DNA of 64,000 bases, taken from the NCBI GenBank assembly GCA_015654535.1, contig JAATGU010000132.1:1-64000 (forward strand), in the 5' to 3' direction. The first letter of the stretch is position 1, and each line of letters opens with the position of its first letter. The stretch comes from Bacteroidales bacterium. GTDB lineage: Bacteria; Bacteroidota; Bacteroidia; Bacteroidales; Bacteroidaceae. This document shows positions 8,870 through 17,027 of the stretch, piece after piece. The notes beneath the pieces were generated by a model. The model did not search any database, had not been told where the DNA came from, and saw only the letters and a list, made by a program, of their open reading frames with translations. The translations under genes and the position numbers were made by a program.

Positions 8870-10852
8870 TTATTGCGGTATGTACTCTACAAAAGCTTCA
8901 ATTGCTTCGTAAGAAGCCAGTCCAAGACTATCATATAGTGCTGCAGTACTACGGTTGCGGTCCTCAGAACGTTGCCAGAATAAACGTTCGTCATTGCCCA
9001 TAAACGGTGCACCTTCCATTTGTGACTGATGTTTCAAAATGGTATTCCGTTTCAGTCTCAATTCTTCGGGAGAGATAGGCACAGCCATTTCGATATTTTC
9101 AATTTCCCATTCAGCCCATGCACCACGATACATCCATATGCGACAATCTTTCATCCATTTCTCTTCTTTTTCCAGATCAATCGCAGCAAGAACAGCATCT
9201 GTACATACACGATGTGTACCGTGTGGATCAGCAAGGTCGCCTGCAACAAATATTTGATGAGGCTTTACTTCCTGTAACAAAGCGCGAACAATCTCTACAT
9301 CATTTTCGGTTAATGGTCCTTTTTGTATTTTGCCTGTTTCATAAAACGGTAGATCAAGGAAGTGGACATGATCAGACTTAATGTTTGCATATGCACAAGC
9401 TGTCCGTGCTTCTCCACGGCGAATCAATCCCTTCAAACGAAGCATATCATTTGTGTCAATATCACCGTCTTTTTTATGATTGATGAATGACCGGATATCT
9501 TTATATTTCTTGTCGATAATTTCACTCTTTGCATCATATAACTGATTGAAGCCATTGATGAAATGCATGAATCGTATTACTTCTTCATCTCCTACGGCAA
9601 TATTACCAGAAGTTTCGTAAGCTACGTGCACATCATGTTTTTGTTCCACCAAGCGCCTTACAGTTCCACCCATTGAGATTACATCATCGTCTGGGTGAGG
9701 AGAAAATACTACAATACGTTTAGGATAAGGTTTTGCTCGTTCGGGACGATAAGTGTCGTCTGCATTCGGCTTTCCTCCTGGCCAGCCAGTAATAGTATGT
9801 TGAAGGTCATTGAATATTTTGATGTTTACGTTATAAGCTGATCCGAAAAGAGCTAATAATTCGCTTAATCCGTTCTCATTATAATCCTTATTGGTTAATT
9901 TTAGAATGGGTTTCTTTGTAAGTGTGCAAAGCCACACGATGGCACTGCGAATCAGTTTATCATTCCATTCGCAGGAAGTAACCAGCCAAGGACGCTGAAT
10001 CCGTGTTAGATTATATGCAGCCGAAAGATCAATTGCTACACGTGCGTTGTTATGCATTTGCAGATAAGAAGCAGGAATCGTATCACTTATTTTACCTTCG
10101 GTTGTTTGTTTAATCATTTGGGCTTTATCTTCTCCCCATGCCATCAGGAAAATCTTTTTGGCAGAAAGAATAGTTGCAATTCCCATTGTAATAGAGCTTA
10201 CAGGTACGTTTTCTGTTCCGCCAAATACTTTCGCGGCATCATTGCGCGATGTATTGTCGAGTAAAATCAGACGGGTAGTAGAGTTCACTTGTGATCCAGG
10301 TTCGTTAAAACCAATATTTCCAACACGGCCGATGCCCAATAGTAAGACATCTATTCCTCCAAAGCTTTCAATTCGTTGTTCGTAGAGACGACAATATTCA
10401 AATATGGTATCCTTGGCAATACTTCCATCGGGACTAAATACATTTTGTTTATTAATATCCACCTGATTAAGAAACATGTCCTGCAAGGTTTTTAAATTAC
10501 TGTTAACAGCTCCGGGTGCCAATGGATAGTATTCATAAATATTGAATACAACCACATTGCGGAAACTGAGCCCTTCTTCACGGTGCATACGAATTAATTC
10601 TTCAAATACAGAGCGGGGAGAATTTCCGCCTGGGAGAGCCATTACGCAGAAGCGACCAGCCTTTTGTTTTTCCAGTATAGCATTAGCTATTTCTGAAGCA
10701 ATGTGACGGGCACCTTCTTCCACTGATTCATAAATGTCAGTAGGAATTTTTTCAAAACGTGTAAGAACTGAACGATCAAAAGCGTTCTCGGGTTTGTAAT
10801 ACTTAGGCGAAACCCTGTTTAACGTGATTTGCGAAGTTAGATTTATCTTCAT
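8870..10852 (-). CDS. Glucosamine-6-phosphate deaminase-like / LmbE (PIG-L) deacetylase fusion
   Basis: A 660-residue two-domain protein. Residues 1 to about 290 are a NagB-type sugar-phosphate isomerase fold (MALPGGNSPRSVFEELI, LLLGIGRVGNIGFNEPGS). From about residue 380 comes a LmbE/PIG-L zinc deacetylase with FSPHPDDDVISMGG (His386) and a downstream DPHGTHRVC metal-binding segment. NagB converts glucosamine-6-phosphate to fructose-6-phosphate and ammonia. LmbE enzymes remove N-acetyl groups from GlcNAc derivatives. A bifunctional enzyme acting on N-acetylated amino-sugar phosphates is therefore plausible but inferred. Such fusions are known in Bacteroides as putative deaminase-like proteins. 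No signal peptide; cytoplasmic. Confidence 0.88.
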   Translation of the reverse strand: MKINLTSQITLNRVSPKYYKPENAFDRSVLTRFEKIPTDIYESVEEGARHIASEIANAILEKQKAGRFCVMALPGGNSPRSVFEELIRMHREEGLSFRNVVVFNIYEYYPLAPGAVNSNLKTLQDMFLNQVDINKQNVFSPDGSIAKDTIFEYCRLYEQRIESFGGIDVLLLGIGRVGNIGFNEPGSQVNSTTRLILLDNTSRNDAAKVFGGTENVPVSSITMGIATILSAKKIFLMAWGEDKAQMIKQTTEGKISDTIPASYLQMHNNARVAIDLSAAYNLTRIQRPWLVTSCEWNDKLIRSAIVWLCTLTKKPILKLTNKDYNENGLSELLALFGSAYNVNIKIFNDLQHTITGWPGGKPNADDTYRPERAKPYPKRIVVFSPHPDDDVISMGGTVRRLVEQKHDVHVAYETSGNIAVGDEEVIRFMHFINGFNQLYDAKSEIIDKKYKDIRSFINHKKDGDIDTNDMLRLKGLIRRGEARTACAYANIKSDHVHFLDLPFYETGKIQKGPLTENDVEIVRALLQEVKPHQIFVAGDLADPHGTHRVCTDAVLAAIDLEKEEKWMKDCRIWMYRGAWAEWEIENIEMAVPISPEELRLKRNTILKHQSQMEGAPFMGNDERLFWQRSEDRNRSTAALYDSLGLASYEAIEAFVEYIPQ

Positions 10853-10895
10853 AATACGGCTATTATTAGGATTACATTATTTTTTTTAAGAATCA

Positions 10896-10903
10896 CAAAG
10901 ATA
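10896..10903 (-). promoter_or_regulatory. -7 element (TATCTTTG) for the NagB-LmbE gene
   Basis: An exact TAnnTTTG on the minus strand about 43 bases before the ATG at 10850-10852. Confidence 0.55.
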
Positions 10904-11008
10904 TAAAATTCTTCTTATTTATTTTATCATTTGCAGAAATAATAATGAGTTAATAAATAATTTTAAATATTAAAAACCAAATATTACTTCAAATGTCAGT
11001 TAAATGCT

Positions 11009-11794
11009 TTATTTTAAGGTGAAAGGATCTGCATCCCGCCATGCAGGAAACTTTGTGCGAAAAGCGCGGAGAGCATCTAAATCAAGACAATTGGTACGGG
11101 TTCCTTCTTCATTTTCTGTAAAGTGAACCATATTTTCTCCTTTCATATTATAAAGAGCGGAATCACCCACATAATGAATATTCATGCCATCATCACCTAC
11201 ACGGTTTACCCCGCAAACATAACTTTGGTTTTCAAGTGCCCGTGCACAAAGAAGAGTATCCCATACACGACGACGAGAAGCAGGCCAGTTGGCCACAAAA
11301 AGAAGAAGATCATATTCATTGGTTACATTTCTGCACCATACCGGAAAACGTAGATCATAGCAAACCATCAGACAGATTTTCCATCCTTGCCACGAGAAAA
11401 TGCAACGCTTATTTCCAGAAGAAAAGTGTTGGGGCTCATAGCCCATTCTAAAGAGATGGCGTTTATCATAGAAGTATTCTTCTCCATCAGGAGATAAAAA
11501 GAATGCTCGGTTAAAGAATTCTTCTTTATTATTGGTATAAATAAAACTTCCGGCAAGGGCAAAGTTATATTTCTTCGCCCAGTGCCGGAGAGTAGTTAAG
11601 GTTTCTCCCTTAGTTGTTTCGGCAAAAAGAGAACTTTGCATAGTAAATCCGGTAGAAAACATTTCGGGAAGCACCACTATATCTGTTTTTTCGCTCAAAG
11701 TCCGAAGCTGGACTTCCAGTTTGCTGAGATTTTCTTGTTTATTTTCCCACACAATATTTGTTTGTACCAGTGAAACACGCAAAGTTGTCTTCAT
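11009..11794 (-). CDS. Nitrilase-superfamily carbon-nitrogen hydrolase (omega-amidase-like)
   Basis: A 261-residue nitrilase-superfamily enzyme of YafV/omega-amidase type. The catalytic triad is visible as Glu44 (VVLPEMFSTGF), Lys111 (YDKRHLF) and Cys145 (LMVCYDLRFP). Length and motifs match omega-amidases, which deaminate alpha-ketoglutaramate or alpha-ketosuccinamate; a repair role towards deaminated glutathione is an alternative for relatives. The start codon is one base after the stop codon of the acyltransferase gene, so both are probably translated from one mRNA. Cytoplasmic. Confidence 0.88.
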   Translation of the reverse strand: MKTTLRVSLVQTNIVWENKQENLSKLEVQLRTLSEKTDIVVLPEMFSTGFTMQSSLFAETTKGETLTTLRHWAKKYNFALAGSFIYTNNKEEFFNRAFFLSPDGEEYFYDKRHLFRMGYEPQHFSSGNKRCIFSWQGWKICLMVCYDLRFPVWCRNVTNEYDLLLFVANWPASRRRVWDTLLCARALENQSYVCGVNRVGDDGMNIHYVGDSALYNMKGENMVHFTENEEGTRTNCLDLDALRAFRTKFPAWRDADPFTLK

Positions 11795-11795
11795 T

Positions 11796-12359
11796 TTATT
11801 CTATATCCTTTAATCCAGTAGCAAAATTTTCTGGATATTTTCCTTTAAACTTTTTAAAATAAAGCTTTATTTCATGCATATCTTTCTCTATATCTCCTGA
11901 AGGTATGATTACTTTTTCTGCAGTAATTGTTTTGATTGAATAATCAATAGCTACCAAAACAATAGGTATTTTTGCTTCTACAGCAATATAATAGAACCCC
12001 TTTTTCCAGTTAGGATTTCTTGAACGGGTAGCTTCCGGAGTAATGGCCAAATGGAATGTCTTTTTTCTTTCAATCTCCTTTACCACCTGTGTTACCATAG
12101 AGTTTTTGTGACCTCGGCGCACTGGTATTCCTCCCATGTATTTAAGGAGGATACCTAAAGGAAAAAAGAACCATTCTTGTTTCATCATAAAACCGGTATC
12201 CCTTCCTATAGCAGCATAAAATATTTTGCCTATAATGAAATCCCAGTTACTGGTATGTGGCGCAGCACAAATAATCTGCTTATCGTAATCCTTGACTGTC
12301 ACCACCGATTTCCATCCCATTAATTTGTGATAGATAAAGCTACAAATTACTTTCTTCAT
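11796..12359 (-). CDS. PlsC-like lysophospholipid acyltransferase family protein
   Basis: A 187-residue acyltransferase with the HX4D catalytic motif (APHTSNWD, His35 and Asp40), a glycerol-phosphate-binding-like GGIPVRRG and the ITPEATRSR block. It is short compared with canonical PlsC (about 240 residues) and has no clear N-terminal membrane helix, so the acceptor may not be lysophosphatidic acid. It is the middle gene of a tight three-gene minus-strand group, 14 bases after the small upstream gene. Confidence 0.85.
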   Translation of the reverse strand: MKKVICSFIYHKLMGWKSVVTVKDYDKQIICAAPHTSNWDFIIGKIFYAAIGRDTGFMMKQEWFFFPLGILLKYMGGIPVRRGHKNSMVTQVVKEIERKKTFHLAITPEATRSRNPNWKKGFYYIAVEAKIPIVLVAIDYSIKTITAEKVIIPSGDIEKDMHEIKLYFKKFKGKYPENFATGLKDIE

Positions 12360-12373
12360 TCTTTAATCCTAAA

Positions 12374-12643
12374 TTAGTTTAATGCAGCAATGCTATCAAT
12401 GACGGCATCTACACGGGCTGTAAAGTCTTTACGAAATTTAGCATAGAATTCTTTTACATTGCCTGGCTGTGTGTGACTGATGCGACTAATAAACTCTTGT
12501 TGCAGAACTAATATATCTCCCATTAGCTCATCTGCTTTTACTTTATCTGTACCTGGAACATATAAACTGTTAACAAGACATTCTGTAAATAATTCACCGG
12601 AAATATAGTTTACACGTTTTTTTAAATTCTTTCTGCTTGCCAT
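12374..12643 (-). CDS. Small conserved-looking protein of unknown function
   Basis: An 89-residue basic, helical cytoplasmic protein starting MASRKNLKKRVNYISGELF. The start at 12643 is chosen because it gives the compact basic N-terminus; a frame extension to 12670 adds only nine residues. It is the first gene of a probable operon with the acyltransferase and the nitrilase. I do not recognise a family. Confidence 0.7.
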   Translation of the reverse strand: MASRKNLKKRVNYISGELFTECLVNSLYVPGTDKVKADELMGDILVLQQEFISRISHTQPGNVKEFYAKFRKDFTARVDAVIDSIAALN

Positions 12644-13093
12644 AATCTTTCTGTTTTTAAGTTGATACAAATGAAAATTGCGGTAAAGATAGAGACTTTT
12701 CCCGAAGTTATTTCATTATTTCCCCTAATAAATCCTAAGGGCGAAGATATGAAAATATTGAGAATTTATAGAACTATTATATATTTATGTACAAAACAAT
12801 TAATTGTTTTGTACATAACAAATGTTTTACTCTGTACAACGTATTTATATTAAAATTATGTATTTATTTCTTATGAAAGATTTAAATGCAGCCTTTTAAA
12901 AATCTAAATGCACAATTTATACTGTCGTCTTGTAAATTGTAATATCAATGTTGCAAACAATAATAAAAGTCATCTTTCAATTATAAAAAGGTCGTTTTAA
13001 ATTAGATTAGCTTTCATAATTCAGAAAAAAAAGCGAAATTTGCAACGCTTAACGCAACAATCCTTATACACACTTTAAACAAATATAGAAAAA
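12644..13093. other. Divergent intergenic region with a perfect palindrome
   Basis: 450 bases between the small-protein gene (minus) and PPi-PFK (plus). It holds a 34-bp perfect palindrome at 12785-12818 and, near the PFK start, a weak -7-like GAAATTTG. A TATCTTTA at about 12684-12691 (minus strand) is one base off a -7 element for the leftward operon. No coding sequence is supported. Confidence 0.5.
12785..12818. repeat. 34-bp perfect palindrome, TGTACAAAA repeat family copy 1
   Basis: Arms of 17 bases (12785-12801 and 12802-12818) are exact reverse complements with no loop. The arm reads TTATGTACAAAACAATT. The TGTACAAAA core recurs in two larger inverted repeats at 20762-20835 and 61620-61695. 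Confidence 0.85.
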
Positions 13094-14740
13094 ATGACTA
13101 AAAGCGCACTAGAAATTGCCAGAGCGGCTTATCAACCTAAATTGCCAAAAGCATTTAGAGGATCGGTAAAAGTAAGTGAAGGAGAACCAACACAATCTGT
13201 AGCCAATCAAGATGAAATTAAGAGGATTTTCCCAAACACTTATGGGATGCCTATCGTACAATTTGTTGAATCGAATACGCAGATTAACTATCCTGCGGTT
13301 AATGTGGGAGTTATTCTTTCTGGTGGTCAAGCTCCTGGTGGGCACAATGTAATCTCCGGCCTTTTTGATGGATTGAAAAATCTCAATCCTGATAGCAAAC
13401 TCTATGGATTTATTCTTGGCCCGGGCGGATTGGTAGATCATAATTATATGGAACTTACCACTGAGATTATTTATGAATATCGTAATACCGGCGGTTTTGA
13501 TATTATTGGTTCCGGTCGTACAAAGTTGGAATCTGAAGCTCAGTTTGAAAAAGGATTGGAAATTATCCGTGAATTGAATATTAAAGCATTGGTTATCATT
13601 GGTGGTGATGATTCTAACACGAATGCATGTGTGTTAGCGGAATATTACGCTGCAAAGAAAGCCAACGTACAGGTAATAGGCTGTCCCAAGACCATTGATG
13701 GTGACTTGAAAAATGATCAAATTGAGACTTCTTTTGGTTTTGATACTGCTTGCAAAGTCTATTCGGAAGTGATTGGTAATATTCAAAGAGATTGCAATTC
13801 AGCTCGTAAATACTGGCACTTCATTAAGTTGATGGGACGTTCCGCTTCTCACATTGCTTTGGAGTGCGCTTTACAAGTTCAGCCTAATATTTGCATCGTT
13901 TCTGAAGAAGTAGAAGCTAAAAATATGTCTCTGGATGATGTGGTTACTTATATAGCAAAAGCTGTGGCAGCACGTGCAGCGCAAGGTCATAACTTTGGAA
14001 CGGTTTTAATCCCCGAAGGATTGATCGAGTTCATTCCAGCGATGAAAAAGTTAATTTCAGAATTGAATGACTTTCTTGCAAGTAATGCAGAGGAATTCTC
14101 TCATATAAAAAAATCCCATCAACGTGATTATATCGTTTCCAAATTATCGAAAGAAAATGCGGAAATTTATGCCAGCCTCCCCGAGGGTGTTGCTCGTCAG
14201 CTAACATTAGATAGAGATCCTCACGGGAATGTTCAGGTTTCTTTGATAGAAACGGAAAAGTTACTGGCAGAGATGGTCGGCAATAAATTGGCAGAGTGGA
14301 AAGAGCAAGGTAAGTATGTGGGCAAATTTGCTACGCAGGTACACTTTTTTGGATATGAAGGTAGATGTGCTGCTCCTTCTAACTATGATGCTGATTATTG
14401 CTATTCATTAGGTTATGCTGCATCTGCATTAGTAATAAATGGCAAAACCGGATACATGGCTTCTATTCGTAACACGACAGCTCCTGCCGAAAAATGGATT
14501 GCCGGAGGTGTTCCTATTACTATGATGATGAATATGGAAAAACGTAATGGAGAGATGAAACCGGTTATTCAAAAAGCACTGGTAAAACTTGATGGTAAGC
14601 CTTTCCGGACTTTTGCATCTAAACGTGACGATTGGGCCATCAATACAGATTATGTATATCCGGGTCCTATCCAATATTTTGGCCCGACCGAAGTCTGTGA
14701 TCAGCCTACCAAGACATTGCAATTGGAACAAAGTAAATAG
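13094..14740 (+). CDS. pfp: Diphosphate--fructose-6-phosphate 1-phosphotransferase (PPi-PFK)
   Basis: A 548-residue PPi-dependent phosphofructokinase of the long (plant/Bacteroidetes) class. It carries GGQAPGGHN near the N-terminus, the PPi-type GGDD signature at 170-173, the catalytic PKTIDGDLKN with Asp202 and Asp204, and the substrate-binding MGRSASHIAL at 247. It interconverts fructose-6-phosphate and fructose-1,6-bisphosphate using pyrophosphate in cytoplasmic glycolysis. It is monocistronic: an intergenic inverted repeat follows it and the next gene is unrelated. Confidence 0.96.
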   Translation: MTKSALEIARAAYQPKLPKAFRGSVKVSEGEPTQSVANQDEIKRIFPNTYGMPIVQFVESNTQINYPAVNVGVILSGGQAPGGHNVISGLFDGLKNLNPDSKLYGFILGPGGLVDHNYMELTTEIIYEYRNTGGFDIIGSGRTKLESEAQFEKGLEIIRELNIKALVIIGGDDSNTNACVLAEYYAAKKANVQVIGCPKTIDGDLKNDQIETSFGFDTACKVYSEVIGNIQRDCNSARKYWHFIKLMGRSASHIALECALQVQPNICIVSEEVEAKNMSLDDVVTYIAKAVAARAAQGHNFGTVLIPEGLIEFIPAMKKLISELNDFLASNAEEFSHIKKSHQRDYIVSKLSKENAEIYASLPEGVARQLTLDRDPHGNVQVSLIETEKLLAEMVGNKLAEWKEQGKYVGKFATQVHFFGYEGRCAAPSNYDADYCYSLGYAASALVINGKTGYMASIRNTTAPAEKWIAGGVPITMMMNMEKRNGEMKPVIQKALVKLDGKPFRTFASKRDDWAINTDYVYPGPIQYFGPTEVCDQPTKTLQLEQSK

Positions 14741-14775
14741 ATTACTATAAGTAGTATCTATTGTTTTAATTGATA

Positions 14776-14855
14776 CACCACAGATTACTCAGATTACGTG
14801 AAATTATAATTGAATTTCAAACATTCATTTTTTTTAATCTGTGAAATCTGTGGTG
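14776..14855. repeat. Intergenic inverted repeat (CCACAGAT family), copy 2; possible terminator
   Basis: Arms at 14776-14796 and 14835-14855 match at 19 of 21 positions (CACCACAGATTACTCAGATTA). The 38-base loop is AT-rich and a T-run follows. It lies just downstream of pfp and shares its core with the inverted repeat at 8792-8847. It could serve as the pfp terminator. Confidence 0.7.
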
Positions 14856-14893
14856 CTCTTTTTGTTTATAAATAAAAGCTTTCAGCTAACTAA

Positions 14894-15802
14894 ATGAATA
14901 ATTACCCTATATCAGCAATCAAGAGTGACCATAAATCGGGCAAAAGAGTTTCTGCAAAGAAGAAATATTCTTCGACCGGTAGAAAAAAAGGCCGGAAGAA
15001 AAAAAGGGTATCCCGGAATCTTCCTCACTGGCTGGTCCGTGGTTTGGCTTTAGTGTTGATAGTTCTCTTTTGTGTTTTTTTCTATCATTTTTTTATCCGT
15101 CCATATGCTTATAGGTGGAAGCCTTGCTATGGTAACAAAGAGTATGGTGTCTGCATGCCTTCAGGTTATCAAGTTCATGGAATTGATATATCCCACTATC
15201 AAGGAAAGATTGATTGGAAAAAACTAGCTAAATATCAGTCGCCAGATTATCCTCTGCTCTTTGTTTTTATTAAGGCAACTGAGGGTGGAAGCCTTTGTGA
15301 TAAAGCTTTTCAGAAGAACTTTAAGTCGGCTCGTCAGCATGGTTTTATTCGTGGTGCCTACCATTATTTTAATCCGGAAACATCCGCTGCCAAGCAAGCT
15401 AAACTTTTTATACATTGGGTGAAGTTGGACGGCAAAGATCTTCCTCCTGTGCTTGATGTAGAAAAAATAGGAGGACAAAGCAAAGAAAGTCTTGTAAAAG
15501 CAGTAAAAATATGGTTGAATATGGTAGAAGCCTATTATGGAGTAAAGCCGATTATTTACACCTCATATAAATTTAAAACAAAATATCTGAGTGATTCTCT
15601 TTTTAATGCTTATCCCTATTGGATTGCTCATTATTATGTAGACTCAGTGGAATATAAAGGACAATGGAAGTTTTGGCAGCATACTGACGTAGGCTCTATT
15701 CCGGGTGTAGAAGAGAATGTGGATTTAAATATTTTTAATGGCACGCTTACAGAATTGGAAAATATGACTATTCGAAAAAATATTTCTGCCAGGATGCAAT
15801 AA
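14894..15802 (+). CDS. Membrane-anchored GH25 lysozyme
   Basis: A 302-residue protein. A very basic cytoplasmic N-terminus (KKGRKKKRVSR) precedes one transmembrane helix (about 50-69), followed by a GH25 muramidase domain: HGIDISHYQ with Asp98, KATEGG with Glu130, and PPVLDVEK with Asp188 and Glu190, the catalytic DXE. GH25 enzymes hydrolyse the MurNAc-GlcNAc bond of peptidoglycan. The N-in single-pass topology puts the enzyme in the periplasm tied to the inner membrane, which suggests cell-wall remodelling rather than a secreted weapon. Confidence 0.92.
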   Translation: MNNYPISAIKSDHKSGKRVSAKKKYSSTGRKKGRKKKRVSRNLPHWLVRGLALVLIVLFCVFFYHFFIRPYAYRWKPCYGNKEYGVCMPSGYQVHGIDISHYQGKIDWKKLAKYQSPDYPLLFVFIKATEGGSLCDKAFQKNFKSARQHGFIRGAYHYFNPETSAAKQAKLFIHWVKLDGKDLPPVLDVEKIGGQSKESLVKAVKIWLNMVEAYYGVKPIIYTSYKFKTKYLSDSLFNAYPYWIAHYYVDSVEYKGQWKFWQHTDVGSIPGVEENVDLNIFNGTLTELENMTIRKNISARMQ

Positions 15803-15864
15803 TGAGAGGTTCTGTTTCGTTTATACAATAATTTGGTAAACTAATCTATATAAATCTTAATTTT

Positions 15865-16014
15865 ATGGCAAAAGAAGTTTTAAAAATAGCAGGGCAAATG
15901 ATTGTATATATACTTATTATTGTGGCATTAGTCTTTATTTTTTATCCTGAACATCCCAAAGAGAAAGTTAATTCGTCCGTGCAGGTTTCTCAAACGTCTG
16001 TGTTGAAAAATTGA
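15865..16014 (+). CDS. 49-residue single-pass membrane protein
   Basis: A small frame from ATG 15865 to TGA 16012-16014. It encodes a basic N-terminus (MAKEVLKIAG), one strongly hydrophobic helix (MIVYILIIVALVFIF) and a short polar tail. It begins about 60 bases after the GH25 lysozyme stop and converges with prmA, whose stop is two bases away. The composition is clearly protein-like with one well-formed helix, but I know no family for it. It could be a small partner of the GH25 enzyme or an independent membrane peptide. Confidence 0.55.
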   Translation: MAKEVLKIAGQMIVYILIIVALVFIFYPEHPKEKVNSSVQVSQTSVLKN

Positions 16015-16016
16015 TC

Positions 16017-16868
16017 TTATTCGTTCATTATAAACTGGACCACAGCCCAGTTGTTTTTTTCTTTCTGATGAATTAATTTAAGCCCCAGATTGTCGGCTTC
16101 TTGTGCGAGCAGAGGAATATCGGTCACGTAGAATCCACTCATGTAGATTTCGGAGTTTTTGTGCATACATGCCGTATACCTACTCATGTCTCTCAATAAA
16201 ATATTTCTGTTTATGTTTGCAATAATAACATCAAACGGCGTTCTTCCTTTTAGTGAGCTTGCGTCTCCTAACTCTACAGTGATATTGTGATCGATCTGAT
16301 TTAAAAGAATATTTTCTTTGGAGTTGTTTATGCACCAAGTGTCAATGTCAATAGCAGTAATTGGTTTAGCTCCTCTCATTGCTGCAAGTATTGCTAAAAT
16401 AGAAGTACCACATCCCATGTCCAGTAAAGATTTATCTTTCAAGTTGGCATTCAGTAACTCTTCCAGTATTAAAGTGGTTGTTTCGTGATGCCCTGTTCCG
16501 AAAGCCATTTGAGGATTTATCACGATATCATATTCAGCTTTAGGCACATTTTTGTGAAAAGAGCTGTGAATAACGCATCGGTTTCCAATTATGATTGGTT
16601 GAAAGAAGTTCTTTTCCCATTCCTCGTTCCAGTCTTTGTCTTCCATCAATTCGGCAGCATATGAAATTACTATATTTTCTAAAGGAATACTGGCGATGGC
16701 TTTATTCAAAGCTGCTTCATCATAAACGGGTTGCTGAACATATCCTTTGATTCCATGCTCATCTTCAACAAAACTTTCATACCCGATTTCCCCAAGAAAA
16801 GCACAAAGTACATCATTCACTATGGAAGTGCAAGGAGTTGTTTTAAATGTAACTTCATAATATCTCAT
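16017..16868 (-). CDS. prmA: Ribosomal protein L11 methyltransferase PrmA
   Basis: A 283-residue SAM-dependent methyltransferase with the PrmA layout. The N-terminal substrate-recognition domain is followed by INPQMAFGTGHHETT, motif I LLDMGCGTSILAI, and VIIANINRNIL. It trimethylates ribosomal protein L11. The start MRYYEVTF at 16868 is supported by an exact -7 element at 16902-16909, which excludes a longer frame starting at 16904. Confidence 0.95.
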   Translation of the reverse strand: MRYYEVTFKTTPCTSIVNDVLCAFLGEIGYESFVEDEHGIKGYVQQPVYDEAALNKAIASIPLENIVISYAAELMEDKDWNEEWEKNFFQPIIIGNRCVIHSSFHKNVPKAEYDIVINPQMAFGTGHHETTTLILEELLNANLKDKSLLDMGCGTSILAILAAMRGAKPITAIDIDTWCINNSKENILLNQIDHNITVELGDASSLKGRTPFDVIIANINRNILLRDMSRYTACMHKNSEIYMSGFYVTDIPLLAQEADNLGLKLIHQKEKNNWAVVQFIMNE

Positions 16869-16901
16869 AATAAATCTTCCGTTTTCGTTCTTTAATGAAT
16901 G

Positions 16902-16909
16902 CAAAGATA
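16902..16909 (-). promoter_or_regulatory. -7 element (TATCTTTG) for prmA
   Basis: An exact TAnnTTTG on the minus strand, 33 bases ahead of the prmA ATG. It decides the start codon. Confidence 0.6.
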
Positions 16910-16974
16910 CGTAAAATAGGGAAATCCCTATTACTATTTGGGGAAAATCTCATTTAGGAGATAAATACCTTATT

Positions 16975-16982
16975 TATCTTTG
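16975..16982 (+). promoter_or_regulatory. -7 element (TATCTTTG) for the Gly/Tyr- and Ser/Arg-rich protein gene
   Basis: An exact TAnnTTTG on the plus strand, 45 bases before the ATG at 17028. A TTTA about 18 bases upstream is a possible weak -33 element. It is the divergent partner of the prmA promoter. Confidence 0.55.
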
Positions 16983-17027
16983 TATCGAAAAATAGAATAG
17001 TTGATAAATATTTAAAATAAAGTAATC

